NCBI GenBank assembly: GCA_023393475.1 | Contig: JAEWLC010000047.1 | Span: forward strand, 3,881 to 67,880 | Origin: Pseudomonadota bacterium | GTDB taxonomy: Bacteria > Pseudomonadota > Alphaproteobacteria > Rhizobiales > Devosiaceae | Length of the DNA: 64,000 bases | Direction of reading: 5' to 3' | In this document: in pieces, positions 33,304-40,809 of the stretch | How positions within the stretch are numbered: position 1 is the stretch's first letter | Layout: every line of letters starts with the position of its first letter | The notes under the pieces: model-generated | What the model saw: only the letters and a program-made list of their open reading frames with translations | Database searches by the model: none | What the model was told of the DNA's origin: nothing | Made by a program: the position numbers and the translations under genes

Positions 33304-34362
33304 ATGTCTCTGATCTCGACTCTCGCAAAGGCCGCCACCAGCACGCTGCTGGCCGCCTCGATGATGGCCTCGACGGCAATCCCCGCCGCCGCGCAGGAAT
33401 ACACCAAGGAAAACCCGCTCAAGGTCGCGCTGGTGCTGCACGGCACGCTCGGCGACAAGAGCTTCTTCGACAGCGCCAAGGCCGGCATGGACAAGGCCGC
33501 TGCCGAACTGCCTGTCGAAGTGAAGGTCATCGAGGCCGGCTACGACCGCTCGAAGTGGCAGCCGGCGCTCGCTGATGCCACCGACAGCGGCTACCACGTC
33601 GTAATCTCCGGCACGTTCGACATGACCGGTTATGTCGCTGAGCTCGCTCCGCAGTATCCCGACGTCAAGTTCATCCAGTTCGACGATGCGCCGGACTTCA
33701 CCGGCGGCGCCTTCCCGAACGTGCTGGGCGTCATGTACGGCACTTCGACCGCCGGCTATCTCGCGGGCTACGCCGCCGGCAAGCTGACCAAGAGCGGCAA
33801 GCTCGGCACCATCCTCGGCATGGAATTCCCCACCGTCACCGACTTCAAGACCGGTTTCGACCAGGGCGCCAAGGATGCCAACCCCTCGATCGAGATCCTG
33901 AACGCCGTTGCCGGCACCTTCTCGGACCCGGCCAAGGGTAAGGAAATCGGTCTTGCCCAGCTCAACCAGGGCGCCGACATCATCTTCCCGATCGCCGGCG
34001 GCACCGGCCTCGGCGCGCTGCAGGCCGTCAAGGAAGCCGGCGGCGGCAAGCTGGCCGTCGGCGTCGACAGCGACCAGGCGACGATCTTTGCGGCCAATGG
34101 CGACCAGGCCCAGGCCGACGTGATCTTCACCTCGGTGGAAAAGAAGGTCGGCGAGTCGCTCTACCTCGCGCTCAAGGGCACGATCGACGGCACCCAGCAG
34201 TACGGCCAGCGCATCGTGCTCGGTCTCAAGGACGGCGCCGTCGGCATCTCCAGGAACGCCCAGTACGAGGCTCTCGTCCCGGCCGACCTGCGCGCCGAGA
34301 TCGACGCCAAGGAAGCCGCGATTATCGCCGGCGAGATCGTCGTCAACGCCGACGTGAAGTAA
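33304..34362 (+). CDS. BMP-family (PnrA-like) nucleoside-binding protein of an ABC importer
   Basis: 352 residues. Sec signal peptide (MSLISTLAKAATSTLLAASM, cleaved near IPAAAQ), no lipobox Cys, so a periplasmic protein. The mature domain starts LKVALVLHGTLGDKSFFDSA (the BMP-family GxxxDxSF pattern), then KVIEAGYDRSKWQPALADAT, VLGVMYGTSTAGYLAGYAAG and AVGVDSDQATIFAANGDQA. BMP proteins bind purine nucleosides. Start ATG at 33304 with AGGAG upstream; a GTG six bases earlier overlaps that site. A terminator-like hairpin follows, likely giving this subunit excess over the membrane parts. Confidence 0.92.
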   Translation: MSLISTLAKAATSTLLAASMMASTAIPAAAQEYTKENPLKVALVLHGTLGDKSFFDSAKAGMDKAAAELPVEVKVIEAGYDRSKWQPALADATDSGYHVVISGTFDMTGYVAELAPQYPDVKFIQFDDAPDFTGGAFPNVLGVMYGTSTAGYLAGYAAGKLTKSGKLGTILGMEFPTVTDFKTGFDQGAKDANPSIEILNAVAGTFSDPAKGKEIGLAQLNQGADIIFPIAGGTGLGALQAVKEAGGGKLAVGVDSDQATIFAANGDQAQADVIFTSVEKKVGESLYLALKGTIDGTQQYGQRIVLGLKDGAVGISRNAQYEALVPADLRAEIDAKEAAIIAGEIVVNADVK

Positions 34363-34369
34363 TGTCACA

Positions 34370-34401
34370 GGGCGTCGCCTCCGGGCGGCGCCCCACTTTT
34401 T
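34370..34401 (+). terminator. intra-operon terminator/attenuator after the binding-protein gene
   Basis: GGGCGTCGCC (34370-34379), loop TCCG, GGCGGCGCCC (34384-34393), then CAC and five T (34397-34401). A 10-bp GC stem with one wobble and a U-tract, eight bases after the binding-protein stop and before the ATPase start at 34425. Expected effect: partial termination. Confidence 0.8.
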
Positions 34402-34424
34402 CGAGCGAGGCAGCCGGGGGCAGC

Positions 34425-35969
34425 ATGGCGCTTCTTGAAGCTATCGGGATTTCCAAGGTCTATCCCGGCGGAGTGGTGGCCAATGACGGGGTGAACCTCG
34501 TCATCGAGCCGGGCGAAGTTCATGCCGTGGTCGGCGAGAACGGCGCCGGCAAGTCCACGCTCATGAAGATCCTGTTCGGCATCGAGCAGCCCAACGGGGG
34601 CACACTGCTGCTCGACGGCAAGCCGGTGCAGTTTGCCAATCCGCGCGAAGCCATCGATGCCGGCATCGGCATGGTGTTCCAGCACTTCTCGCTGGTGCCG
34701 AGCTTCTCGGTCTATGAGAACGTCGTGCTCGGCTCCGAGCCCAAGGCCGGCATCCGGCTCGATCGCAAGAAGGCGATCGCCGAGGTGCAGGCGCTCTCCG
34801 AGAGGTTCCGCCTCAAGGTCGATCCGCTGCCGCCGGTGGGCACGCTGCCCGTCGGCCAGCAGCAGCGCGTCGAAATCCTCAAGGCGCTCTATCGCAACGC
34901 AAAGATCCTCATCCTCGACGAGCCGACAGCCGTGCTGGCGCCGCAGGAAGTGCAGGAGCTGTTCGTCGCCATCCGCTCGCTGGTGGCGCAGGGCAAGACG
35001 GTGATCTTCATCGCCCACAAGCTGCCCGAAGTGCTCGAGATCTCGAACACCATCACGGTGATGCGGCAGGGCAAGACGGTCGGACAGGTGAAGACCAGCG
35101 AAGTGACGGAAAAGAGCCTCGCCGCCATGATGGTGGGGCGCGAAGTCAGCCTCCGCGTCGATCGCAAGCCGACCGACCAGAGCGAGCGCGTCGCCGCCGT
35201 TTCCGGCCTCCGGGTCGTCAACGCGCGCGGCACCGAAGTCGTCGCCGGGCTAGATCTCAACGTCCATTCGGGCGAGATCGTCGGCCTTGTCGGCGTCGAG
35301 GGCAACGGGCAGGCCGAAACGCTCGAGGCCATCGCCGGTCTCCGCGCCATCGCCGCCGGCACCATCACCATCGCCAACCAGAACGCCGCGACGAAAAGCG
35401 TCCTGGAGCGGCGCGCACTCGGCCTCGCCTCGATCCCCGAGGACCGCATCGCCGAGGGCCTCGCCACCGGCGCCAGCGTCGGCGAGAATCTCGTCGCGAC
35501 GCGGCTCAACGACCGGCGCTATGTGCGCGGCGGCCTGCTCGACCTCAAGGCCATCCGGGCCAACGCGCTCAAGCTCATCGAGCAGTTCTCGATCCGCGTC
35601 GGCGGGCCGAGCTATGCCGTGGGCACGCTCTCGGGCGGCAACATGCAGAAGGTGGTGGTAGCGCGCGAACTGAGCGAACAGCCGAAGCTCCTGCTGGTCA
35701 ACCAGCCGACCCGCGGCGTCGATCTCGGCGCCACCCAGTTCATCTGGCGCACCATCACCGATGCCCGCGACAACGGCGCGGCGGTGCTGCTGAGTTCGGC
35801 CGACCTTTCGGAACTCCTCGCCCTCAGCGACCGGCTGATCGTCCTTTACCGCGGCAAGATCGTTGCCGCCTTCCTCAATACCCCGGATCTGACGCCCGAA
35901 ACCCTCGGCACCTACATGCTCGGGCTTTCGACCCAGACTTCGGATGAAATGCAGGCGGCCCTCAAATGA
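34425..35969 (+). CDS. ABC transporter ATP-binding protein, duplicated (nucleoside/BMP type)
   Basis: 514 residues with two ABC domains, the RbsA/NupO-like architecture. Domain 1: GENGAGKSTLMKILFGIEQP, LPVGQQQRVEILKALYRNAK (degenerate signature), ILILDEPTAVLAPQE. Domain 2 from about 245: GVEGNGQAETLEAIAGLRAI (degenerate Walker A), TLSGGNMQKVVVARELSEQP, LLLVNQPTRGVDLGA. I chose the ATG at 34425 (GGGGG before it); an in-frame ATG at 34362 overlaps the previous stop, but the extension would be encoded by the terminator hairpin. Couples ATP hydrolysis to the two permeases that follow (ATGA overlap). Confidence 0.9.
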   Translation: MALLEAIGISKVYPGGVVANDGVNLVIEPGEVHAVVGENGAGKSTLMKILFGIEQPNGGTLLLDGKPVQFANPREAIDAGIGMVFQHFSLVPSFSVYENVVLGSEPKAGIRLDRKKAIAEVQALSERFRLKVDPLPPVGTLPVGQQQRVEILKALYRNAKILILDEPTAVLAPQEVQELFVAIRSLVAQGKTVIFIAHKLPEVLEISNTITVMRQGKTVGQVKTSEVTEKSLAAMMVGREVSLRVDRKPTDQSERVAAVSGLRVVNARGTEVVAGLDLNVHSGEIVGLVGVEGNGQAETLEAIAGLRAIAAGTITIANQNAATKSVLERRALGLASIPEDRIAEGLATGASVGENLVATRLNDRRYVRGGLLDLKAIRANALKLIEQFSIRVGGPSYAVGTLSGGNMQKVVVARELSEQPKLLLVNQPTRGVDLGATQFIWRTITDARDNGAAVLLSSADLSELLALSDRLIVLYRGKIVAAFLNTPDLTPETLGTYMLGLSTQTSDEMQAALK

Positions 35970-37078
35970 GCACCCTACCCGCCACCAACCGCGCCAATCG
36001 CTGGAAGACCGTTCGCCGTGAAGCCGGCCGCGCCATCGGCGCGCTGGTCATCGCGCTGGCCGTCACCTTCATCATCGTCTTCCTGACCTCGAAGGCGCCG
36101 TTCGAGGCCATCACCCAGCTGCTGACCGCGCCGATTTCGCGGCCCCGCACCATCGGGCTGTGGATCGACGACGTGGCCAAGCTGACCATCACCGGCCTCG
36201 CCTTCAGCCTCGTCTTCCAGGCCCGGCAGTTCGCCATGGGCGTGCAGGGGCAGGTCTATATCGGGGCGCTCTGCGCCAGCTATGTCGCCCTGTCGCCGCT
36301 CGGCGCCACCTGGGCCGGCATTCCGCTCGGCATCGCCGCCGCCATGCTGGGCGGGGCGATCTACGGCTTCATCCCCGGCATCGCCAAGGCCAAGCTCGGC
36401 GCCAACGAGATCGTCTCGTCGCTGATGCTGAACTACATCGCCATCGAGATCGTGAACTTCCTCGTCCGCACCAACCTGCCCAAGCCGCAGGCCGGCGTGC
36501 TGACCACCAACGATTTCCCCGACACGGCGGTGTTCCCGGCTCTCGTCGCCAACACCCGCGTCGACCTCGGGCTGATCTTTGCCATCGTCGCCGTGCTGGT
36601 GGTCTGGTTCGCGCTCTATCGCACCAGCTGGGGCCTGAAACTCCGGCTCGTCGGGCATAACGCGCGCTTTGCCGAGTATGCCGGCATCAAGGCGACCTTC
36701 ATCATGGTCTCGGCCATGACCGCCTCGGGCGCGCTCGGCGGCCTCCTCGGCTCGATGTTCGTCCAGGGCCAGACCTACGGCAAGCTGACCGTGCTGTTCG
36801 AGGGCGGCCTCGCCTTCGAGGGCATACTCGTCGCCATCGTGGCGCGCAGCCGGCCGCTGGCAGTGCCGATCGTCGCGCTGTTCTACGGCTATTTGCGCCA
36901 GGGGGCGCAGCTGATGAACATCCGCACCGACGTTCCGGCCGAGGTGATCGGCGTCGTCACCGCGATCATCATCCTGCTGGTTTCGTCGAGCTTCTCGCTC
37001 AGCTTCATCACCAAGTGGTTCAAGCGTGAGCCCGCTGCCGCCACCCAGGCTGCCGCTGCCGGGGGTGCCGCCAAATGA
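35966..37078 (+). CDS. ABC transporter permease (nucleoside/BMP type, subunit 1)
   Basis: 370-residue BPD_transp_2-type membrane protein with about eight to ten helices. Family pieces: LTITGLAFSLVFQARQFAMG and VQGQVYIGALCASY near the N-terminus, PGIAKAKLGANEIVSSLMLN (the cytoplasmic coupling loop) and TSWGLKLRLVGHNARFAEYA. It overlaps the ATPase gene (ATGA) and the second permease (ATG within AATGATG). It resembles NupP/YufP of purine nucleoside importers. Confidence 0.9.
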   Translation: MSTLPATNRANRWKTVRREAGRAIGALVIALAVTFIIVFLTSKAPFEAITQLLTAPISRPRTIGLWIDDVAKLTITGLAFSLVFQARQFAMGVQGQVYIGALCASYVALSPLGATWAGIPLGIAAAMLGGAIYGFIPGIAKAKLGANEIVSSLMLNYIAIEIVNFLVRTNLPKPQAGVLTTNDFPDTAVFPALVANTRVDLGLIFAIVAVLVVWFALYRTSWGLKLRLVGHNARFAEYAGIKATFIMVSAMTASGALGGLLGSMFVQGQTYGKLTVLFEGGLAFEGILVAIVARSRPLAVPIVALFYGYLRQGAQLMNIRTDVPAEVIGVVTAIIILLVSSSFSLSFITKWFKREPAAATQAAAAGGAAK

Positions 37079-38019
37079 TGGAACTGTTCATCACCGTCTT
37101 CTCGGCGGCCTTCTTCGTCACCATCATCCGCACCACGACGCCGCTGCTGCTGGCGACAATGGGGGGTCTCGTCGCCGACCTTTCGGGTGCGCTGAACGTC
37201 GCGCTCGAAGGCATGATGCTGGTCGGCTGCCTTACCGCCGTGATCGTCTCGGTCTATGCGCCCTGGTATGTCGCGGTCGCCGCCGGCCTCGGTGCGGGTG
37301 CGCTGCTCGGCCTGATCATGGCCTTCTTCGCCTACCGGCTGAAGGCCGACATCATCCTCGTCGGCTTCGCCATCAACATCTTTGCCGCCGGCGGGACGGT
37401 GTTCGCGCTGGCGCTGGCCACCGGTGGCGACAAGGGCACCTCGATCAACCTGCCCTCGAAGGCCATCCCGGCGGTGGACCTGAGCTTCCTCTCGAACATT
37501 CCCGTCGTCGGCCCGACCCTGACCGCGTTCCTTTCGGGCCATTCGGTGCTGAGCTGGCTCGCCGCCTTCCTCGTCTTCGCCGTCTGGTACTTCCTCTACC
37601 GCACCCCCTGGGGCCTGTGGCTGCGCGGCGTCGGCGAGTATCCGGCCGCGCCGGAGGCGGCCGGCATCCCGGTCAACAAGATCCGCACCTGGAGCCTCAT
37701 CGTCTCGGGCGCCCTCGCCGGCCTTGGCGGCGCGCAGCTGGCGATGTTCAACTATGTCGGCTTCACCCGCGACATGACGGCGGGCCGCGGCTTCATCGCG
37801 CTGGGCGCCGTGCTGCTGGGCGCGCGCCATCCGATCGGCGCGCTCATCGCGGCGCTGCTCTTCGGTGCCTTCGAGGCGCTGGCCGTGGTGATGCCGGGCC
37901 TCTTCAACGACATCCCGGCGGAGCTGATCCGCATGATCCCCTTCGTCGTCACCATCGCCGCCCTGATCCTGTTCTCGATCAGGGCCCAGCGGGCACTGGC
38001 GCTGCGTGGGGTGAAGTAG
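37075..38019 (+). CDS. ABC transporter permease (nucleoside/BMP type, subunit 2)
   Basis: 314 residues, about eight helices. TTPLLLATMGGLVADLSGAL and NVALEGMMLVGCLTAVIVS are typical of the second permease of BMP-type importers (NupQ/YufQ), as are LKADIILVGFAINIFAAGGT and TPWGLWLRGVGEYPAAPEAA. It starts at one of two adjacent ATG codons (37075/37078) and is the last gene of the rightward operon; an inverted-repeat element follows the stop. Confidence 0.9.
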   Translation: MMELFITVFSAAFFVTIIRTTTPLLLATMGGLVADLSGALNVALEGMMLVGCLTAVIVSVYAPWYVAVAAGLGAGALLGLIMAFFAYRLKADIILVGFAINIFAAGGTVFALALATGGDKGTSINLPSKAIPAVDLSFLSNIPVVGPTLTAFLSGHSVLSWLAAFLVFAVWYFLYRTPWGLWLRGVGEYPAAPEAAGIPVNKIRTWSLIVSGALAGLGGAQLAMFNYVGFTRDMTAGRGFIALGAVLLGARHPIGALIAALLFGAFEALAVVMPGLFNDIPAELIRMIPFVVTIAALILFSIRAQRALALRGVK

Positions 38020-38056
38020 CGGCGGGGTGGGGCCGGATCGGTCGCCACAAACTCGG

Positions 38057-38136
38057 TGTCATCCCGGCGAAAGCCGGGATCCAACTCTCCACCTGCGCCA
38101 GCCGATAGATGGATCCCAGCTTTCGCTGGGATGACA
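38057..38136. repeat. TGTCATCCC-type inverted repeat pair
   Basis: The left element TGTCATCCCGGCGAAAGCCG (38057-38083) and the right element (38110-38136), whose reverse complement starts TGTCATCCCAGCGAAAGCTG, face each other; each forms its own hairpin. Same family as 25608-25686. It lies between the convergent permease and moeB genes. Confidence 0.82.
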
Positions 38137-38176
38137 GCCGGTGGAGGTGGCCAGTGCGGGACTGGCATCAGCGAGA

Positions 38177-38893
38177 CTAGTACGCCAGCTCCGTGAAGCT
38201 CGCGGCGCGGCCGTCGTAGAGCAGCAGGCGGCCGATCAGTGGTTGGCCGACGCCGGTGATGAGCTTGATGGCTTCCATCGCCATCAGCGTACCGATGACG
38301 CCGGTGACGGCGCCGAGCACGCCCACCACTTCGCATGCCGGCAGGTCGGCCTCGTCGGGCGTATCCGGGTAGAGGTCGCGGAACGTCCTGCCGCCCGGCA
38401 TGAACACCGTGATCTGCCCGTCGAACATCGAGACGGCCCCCGAGACCAGCGGTATGGCCGCCGCCTGCGCCGCTTCGGCGACCACCGCGCGGGTGCCGAA
38501 ATTGTCGGTACCGTCGATGACGAGGGCATAGTCGGCCATGATCCGCGTCACGTTCTCCGCCGTGACCCGCTCGATATGCGGCACGAACTGGACGTGATCG
38601 TTCAGCCCGGCAACAAAGGCGCCGGCGCTTTCCGCCTTGGTGCTGCCGATGCCCGCCTTCTGGTGGATGACCTGGCGCTGCAGGTTGGAGAGCGACACCG
38701 TGTCGTGGTCGACGACGCCGAGCGTGCCGATCCCCGCGGCCGCGAGATAGGCGATGACCGGGCTGCCGAGCCCGCCGGCGCCGACCACCAGCACGCGCGC
38801 CGATTTGAGCCGCTGCTGGCCATCGCCGCCGACACCGCGCAACACGATATGGCGGGCGTAGCGCTTGATCTCTTCGGGCGTGAGGCTGGTCAT
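38177..38893 (-). CDS. moeB: MoeB/ThiF-family adenylyltransferase
   Basis: 238 residues. Adenylates the C-terminal Gly-Gly of a sulfur-carrier protein (MoaD or ThiS). RYARHIVLRGVGGDGQQRL at the N-terminus, ATP-binding VLVVGAGGLGSPVIAYLAAA (about 34-53), VDHDTVSLSNLQRQVIH with the R-finger region and DGTDNFGTRAVVAEAA are diagnostic. The usual two CxxC zinc pairs are not evident: one Cys appears in PDEADLPACEVVGVLGAV, so the zinc site is incomplete, as in some short MoeB/HesA proteins. No rhodanese domain. The ATG at 38893 overlaps the DUF2259 gene stop. moaD/thiS are not in the window. Confidence 0.88.
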   Translation of the reverse strand: MTSLTPEEIKRYARHIVLRGVGGDGQQRLKSARVLVVGAGGLGSPVIAYLAAAGIGTLGVVDHDTVSLSNLQRQVIHQKAGIGSTKAESAGAFVAGLNDHVQFVPHIERVTAENVTRIMADYALVIDGTDNFGTRAVVAEAAQAAAIPLVSGAVSMFDGQITVFMPGGRTFRDLYPDTPDEADLPACEVVGVLGAVTGVIGTLMAMEAIKLITGVGQPLIGRLLLYDGRAASFTELAY

Positions 38894-39648
38894 GGCCAGC
38901 TCTCGATCGGCACGGCGATGAAGCGCCGGTCCGGCCCTTCGAACCCGTGCGAGTAGACCGAGACCATCGCCACCGGCTGGCGCTCGTGCCAGGTCCAGTT
39001 GAACGGCACGACGACAGCGGAGAGGCGGTAGTCGACGGTGCAGCCGCGTGAGGCCGGCACCGCCTTGTCGCGGTGGATTTCGGCTTCGCTGCGATCGAAG
39101 GGCTTGAGGGTCAGCGCAAATCCGACGGGCGGCTCGAAGCCATAGTCCTCGACGCAGGGCACGCTCGAGGTCGAGGGGAAGGTAGTGAGCGTCAGGGTCG
39201 AACTGTCGTTGGGCTCGTCGAGCCCGAAGCCGAGCGGTCCGAAGACGAGCGACTTGCGGTCCTCGATCGGGGTGCCGTCGGCATTCATGGCGACGATCAC
39301 GGCAGGCTCGGTGATGGCGAGGTCGGCGATCGCCTTGGCCGCCTGCCCGGCCGCCTCTGCGCGCGCTTCGGCGAGGCCCGGCTTTTCGTCCTCGATCACG
39401 GCGCGGAACGGCGAGCCGCCGGCCCACTTGTCTTCGGCGACATCGAGGATGAAGACGTTGGAAAAGGGAAAGCCCGACCCGTCCTGCACCCCGAATTCCT
39501 CGTAGGCGAAGTAGCGTCCGTCGAGCGAGAAGCCGAGCGGTGTAAACTGCGCTGCGTCGCCGGCCAGCGCCGGCGCGGCGGCCAGCACCAGAAAGCCGAA
39601 GCTAGCGGCCAGTCGAGCCGAAGCCGCCTGCACCACGTTGCGTTTCAT
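38890..39648 (-). CDS. DUF2259 secreted protein
   Basis: 252 residues. Signal peptide MKRNVVQAASARLAASFGFL to about ALA-GD, then a domain beginning AQFTPLGFSLDGRYFAYEEF, GVQDGSGFPFSNVFILDV and later FVFGP-like GPLGFGLDEPNDSSTLTLT, matching the predicted secreted proteins of DUF2259. Two Cys in the mature part (SVPCVEDYG, SRGCTVDYR) may form a disulfide. Function unknown. The ATG at 39648 lies 47 bases inside the end of dut; the signal peptide requires roughly this start. Its stop overlaps moeB. Confidence 0.82.
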   Translation of the reverse strand: MKRNVVQAASARLAASFGFLVLAAAPALAGDAAQFTPLGFSLDGRYFAYEEFGVQDGSGFPFSNVFILDVAEDKWAGGSPFRAVIEDEKPGLAEARAEAAGQAAKAIADLAITEPAVIVAMNADGTPIEDRKSLVFGPLGFGLDEPNDSSTLTLTTFPSTSSVPCVEDYGFEPPVGFALTLKPFDRSEAEIHRDKAVPASRGCTVDYRLSAVVVPFNWTWHERQPVAMVSVYSHGFEGPDRRFIAVPIESWP

Positions 39649-40060
39649 CGAGCGCCTCCTTCAGTTCGAACTGAACTGCCGTTACCGGAGCAACGACTAT
39701 CTGCGCAATGCGGTCCCCGCGCCGGATCTCGAACGGGGCCTCGCCGTGGTTGATCAGGATCACCTTGATCTCCCCGCGATAGTCGGCGTCGATCGTCCCC
39801 GGCGTGTTGAGCACCGTGACGCCGAACTTGGCGGCGAGTCCCGACCGCGGCCGCACCTGCGCTTCATAGCCGTTGGGGAGCGCAATCGCCATGCCGGTAG
39901 GCACCAGGGCGCGCTTGCCGGGCTCGATCGTCAGGGTTTCAGAAGTGCCGAGCGCGGCGAGGAGGTCCACTCCTGCCGCGCCGGATGTCTGCTGGCGCGG
40001 GGCCTCGAGGCCCCGGCCATGTTCGAGCCAGATGAACTGGATGGACAGGCTCGACGCCAT
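39602..40060 (-). CDS. dut: deoxyuridine 5'-triphosphate nucleotidohydrolase
   Basis: 152-residue trimeric dUTPase: hydrolyses dUTP to dUMP and keeps uracil out of DNA. All five motifs are seen in order: I AAGVDLLAAL, II RPRSGLAAKFGV, III LNTPGTIDADYRGEIKVIL (catalytic Asp), IV RRGDRIAQIVV, V RGAGGFGSTGR. ATG at 40060. It overlaps the upstream lipoprotein stop by one base and the downstream DUF2259 gene start by 47 bases. In many alphaproteobacteria dut follows coaBC after ubiB; coaBC is not here. Confidence 0.96.
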   Translation of the reverse strand: MASSLSIQFIWLEHGRGLEAPRQQTSGAAGVDLLAALGTSETLTIEPGKRALVPTGMAIALPNGYEAQVRPRSGLAAKFGVTVLNTPGTIDADYRGEIKVILINHGEAPFEIRRGDRIAQIVVAPVTAVQFELKEALDETQRGAGGFGSTGR

Positions 40061-40692
40061 CAGTTGGTGTCGACCACGGCGAACATTTCGTCGGGCAAGT
40101 CGACATTGCCGTCGAGCAGGTCGGTGAACGGGATGACCGTCTCGGCGGCGTTGTCGCCGACCTTGGTCATGTTGGTTTCGACGATGCGCTTGCCCTTGAT
40201 GCGGATGGTGACGCTGTGGCCTTCGAAATAGGCCTTCATCATCGCCGCGGTCTGCGCGTCCTGCTCTTCGCCCTGGGTGACCTGGTTCTTCATTTCGTCG
40301 GTCTTGAACGCGACGCGCACTACGCCGGGGCTCACGACGGTGAAGGTGGTGTCCTCGTTCGGGCCATCGCCGTCGGCGGTGATCTCGGCCAGCGTGCCTT
40401 CCTTGACGGAAGTGCAGGTGGCGCTGCCATCGGCATTCTCGGTCAGCACGTCGCCTTCTTCCTGGCAGAAGTCGGTATCGGCGGACGCAGTGTCGTCCTC
40501 GCCACCGGCCTCGGCGGCTTCCTGCATCTGCTTGATCATCGGATAGAACTCGGCCCCCATCGTCATGGTGGTGGTGGCCTTGCCCGTGGTTTCCGAGGTG
40601 ACGTCGATCTCGGCGGTCACGTCCATACAGCCGGCGAGGCCGGCCCCGAGCATCAGTACGCCAGCCAGCCGGGCAATAGTCTTCAGGGTCAT
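40060..40692 (-). CDS. predicted lipoprotein (LppM-like)
   Basis: 210 residues. Type-II signal peptide MTLKTIARLAGVLMLGAGLA ending in lipobox LAGC (Cys22), then MDVTAEIDVTSETTGKATTT, a pattern resembling LppM-domain lipoproteins. An acidic insert (AEAGGEDDTASADTD) and a C-terminal VTIRIKGKRIVETNMTKVGD follow. Two further Cys (DFCQEEGD, SATCTSV) could pair. Function unknown. It lies between ubiB and dut, where coaBC often sits in related genomes, and its stop overlaps dut by one base. Confidence 0.72.
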   Translation of the reverse strand: MTLKTIARLAGVLMLGAGLAGCMDVTAEIDVTSETTGKATTTMTMGAEFYPMIKQMQEAAEAGGEDDTASADTDFCQEEGDVLTENADGSATCTSVKEGTLAEITADGDGPNEDTTFTVVSPGVVRVAFKTDEMKNQVTQGEEQDAQTAAMMKAYFEGHSVTIRIKGKRIVETNMTKVGDNAAETVIPFTDLLDGNVDLPDEMFAVVDTN

Positions 40693-40809
40693 GGAATTCT
40701 CCTCGACAGTGCCCGCCGCTTCCCCGGCACGTTATGGCTGGGGCCCAAGAGCTGCAAGCGCGTGCCGCCTCGGTATGGCCCCGATGATGAACGGCTGATG
40801 AACCCCGGT

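Noticed and set aside
32245..34368. Long minus-strand frame (about 707 codons) opposite the nucleoside hydrolase and BMP genes
   Set aside because: Composition shadow; Gly/Asp/Arg/His-rich with no motifs, while the plus strand holds clear enzymes.
34362..34424. Upstream ATG for the nucleoside ABC ATPase
   Set aside because: The leader would be encoded by the terminator hairpin, and homology begins at the next ATG (34425), which has its own ribosome site.
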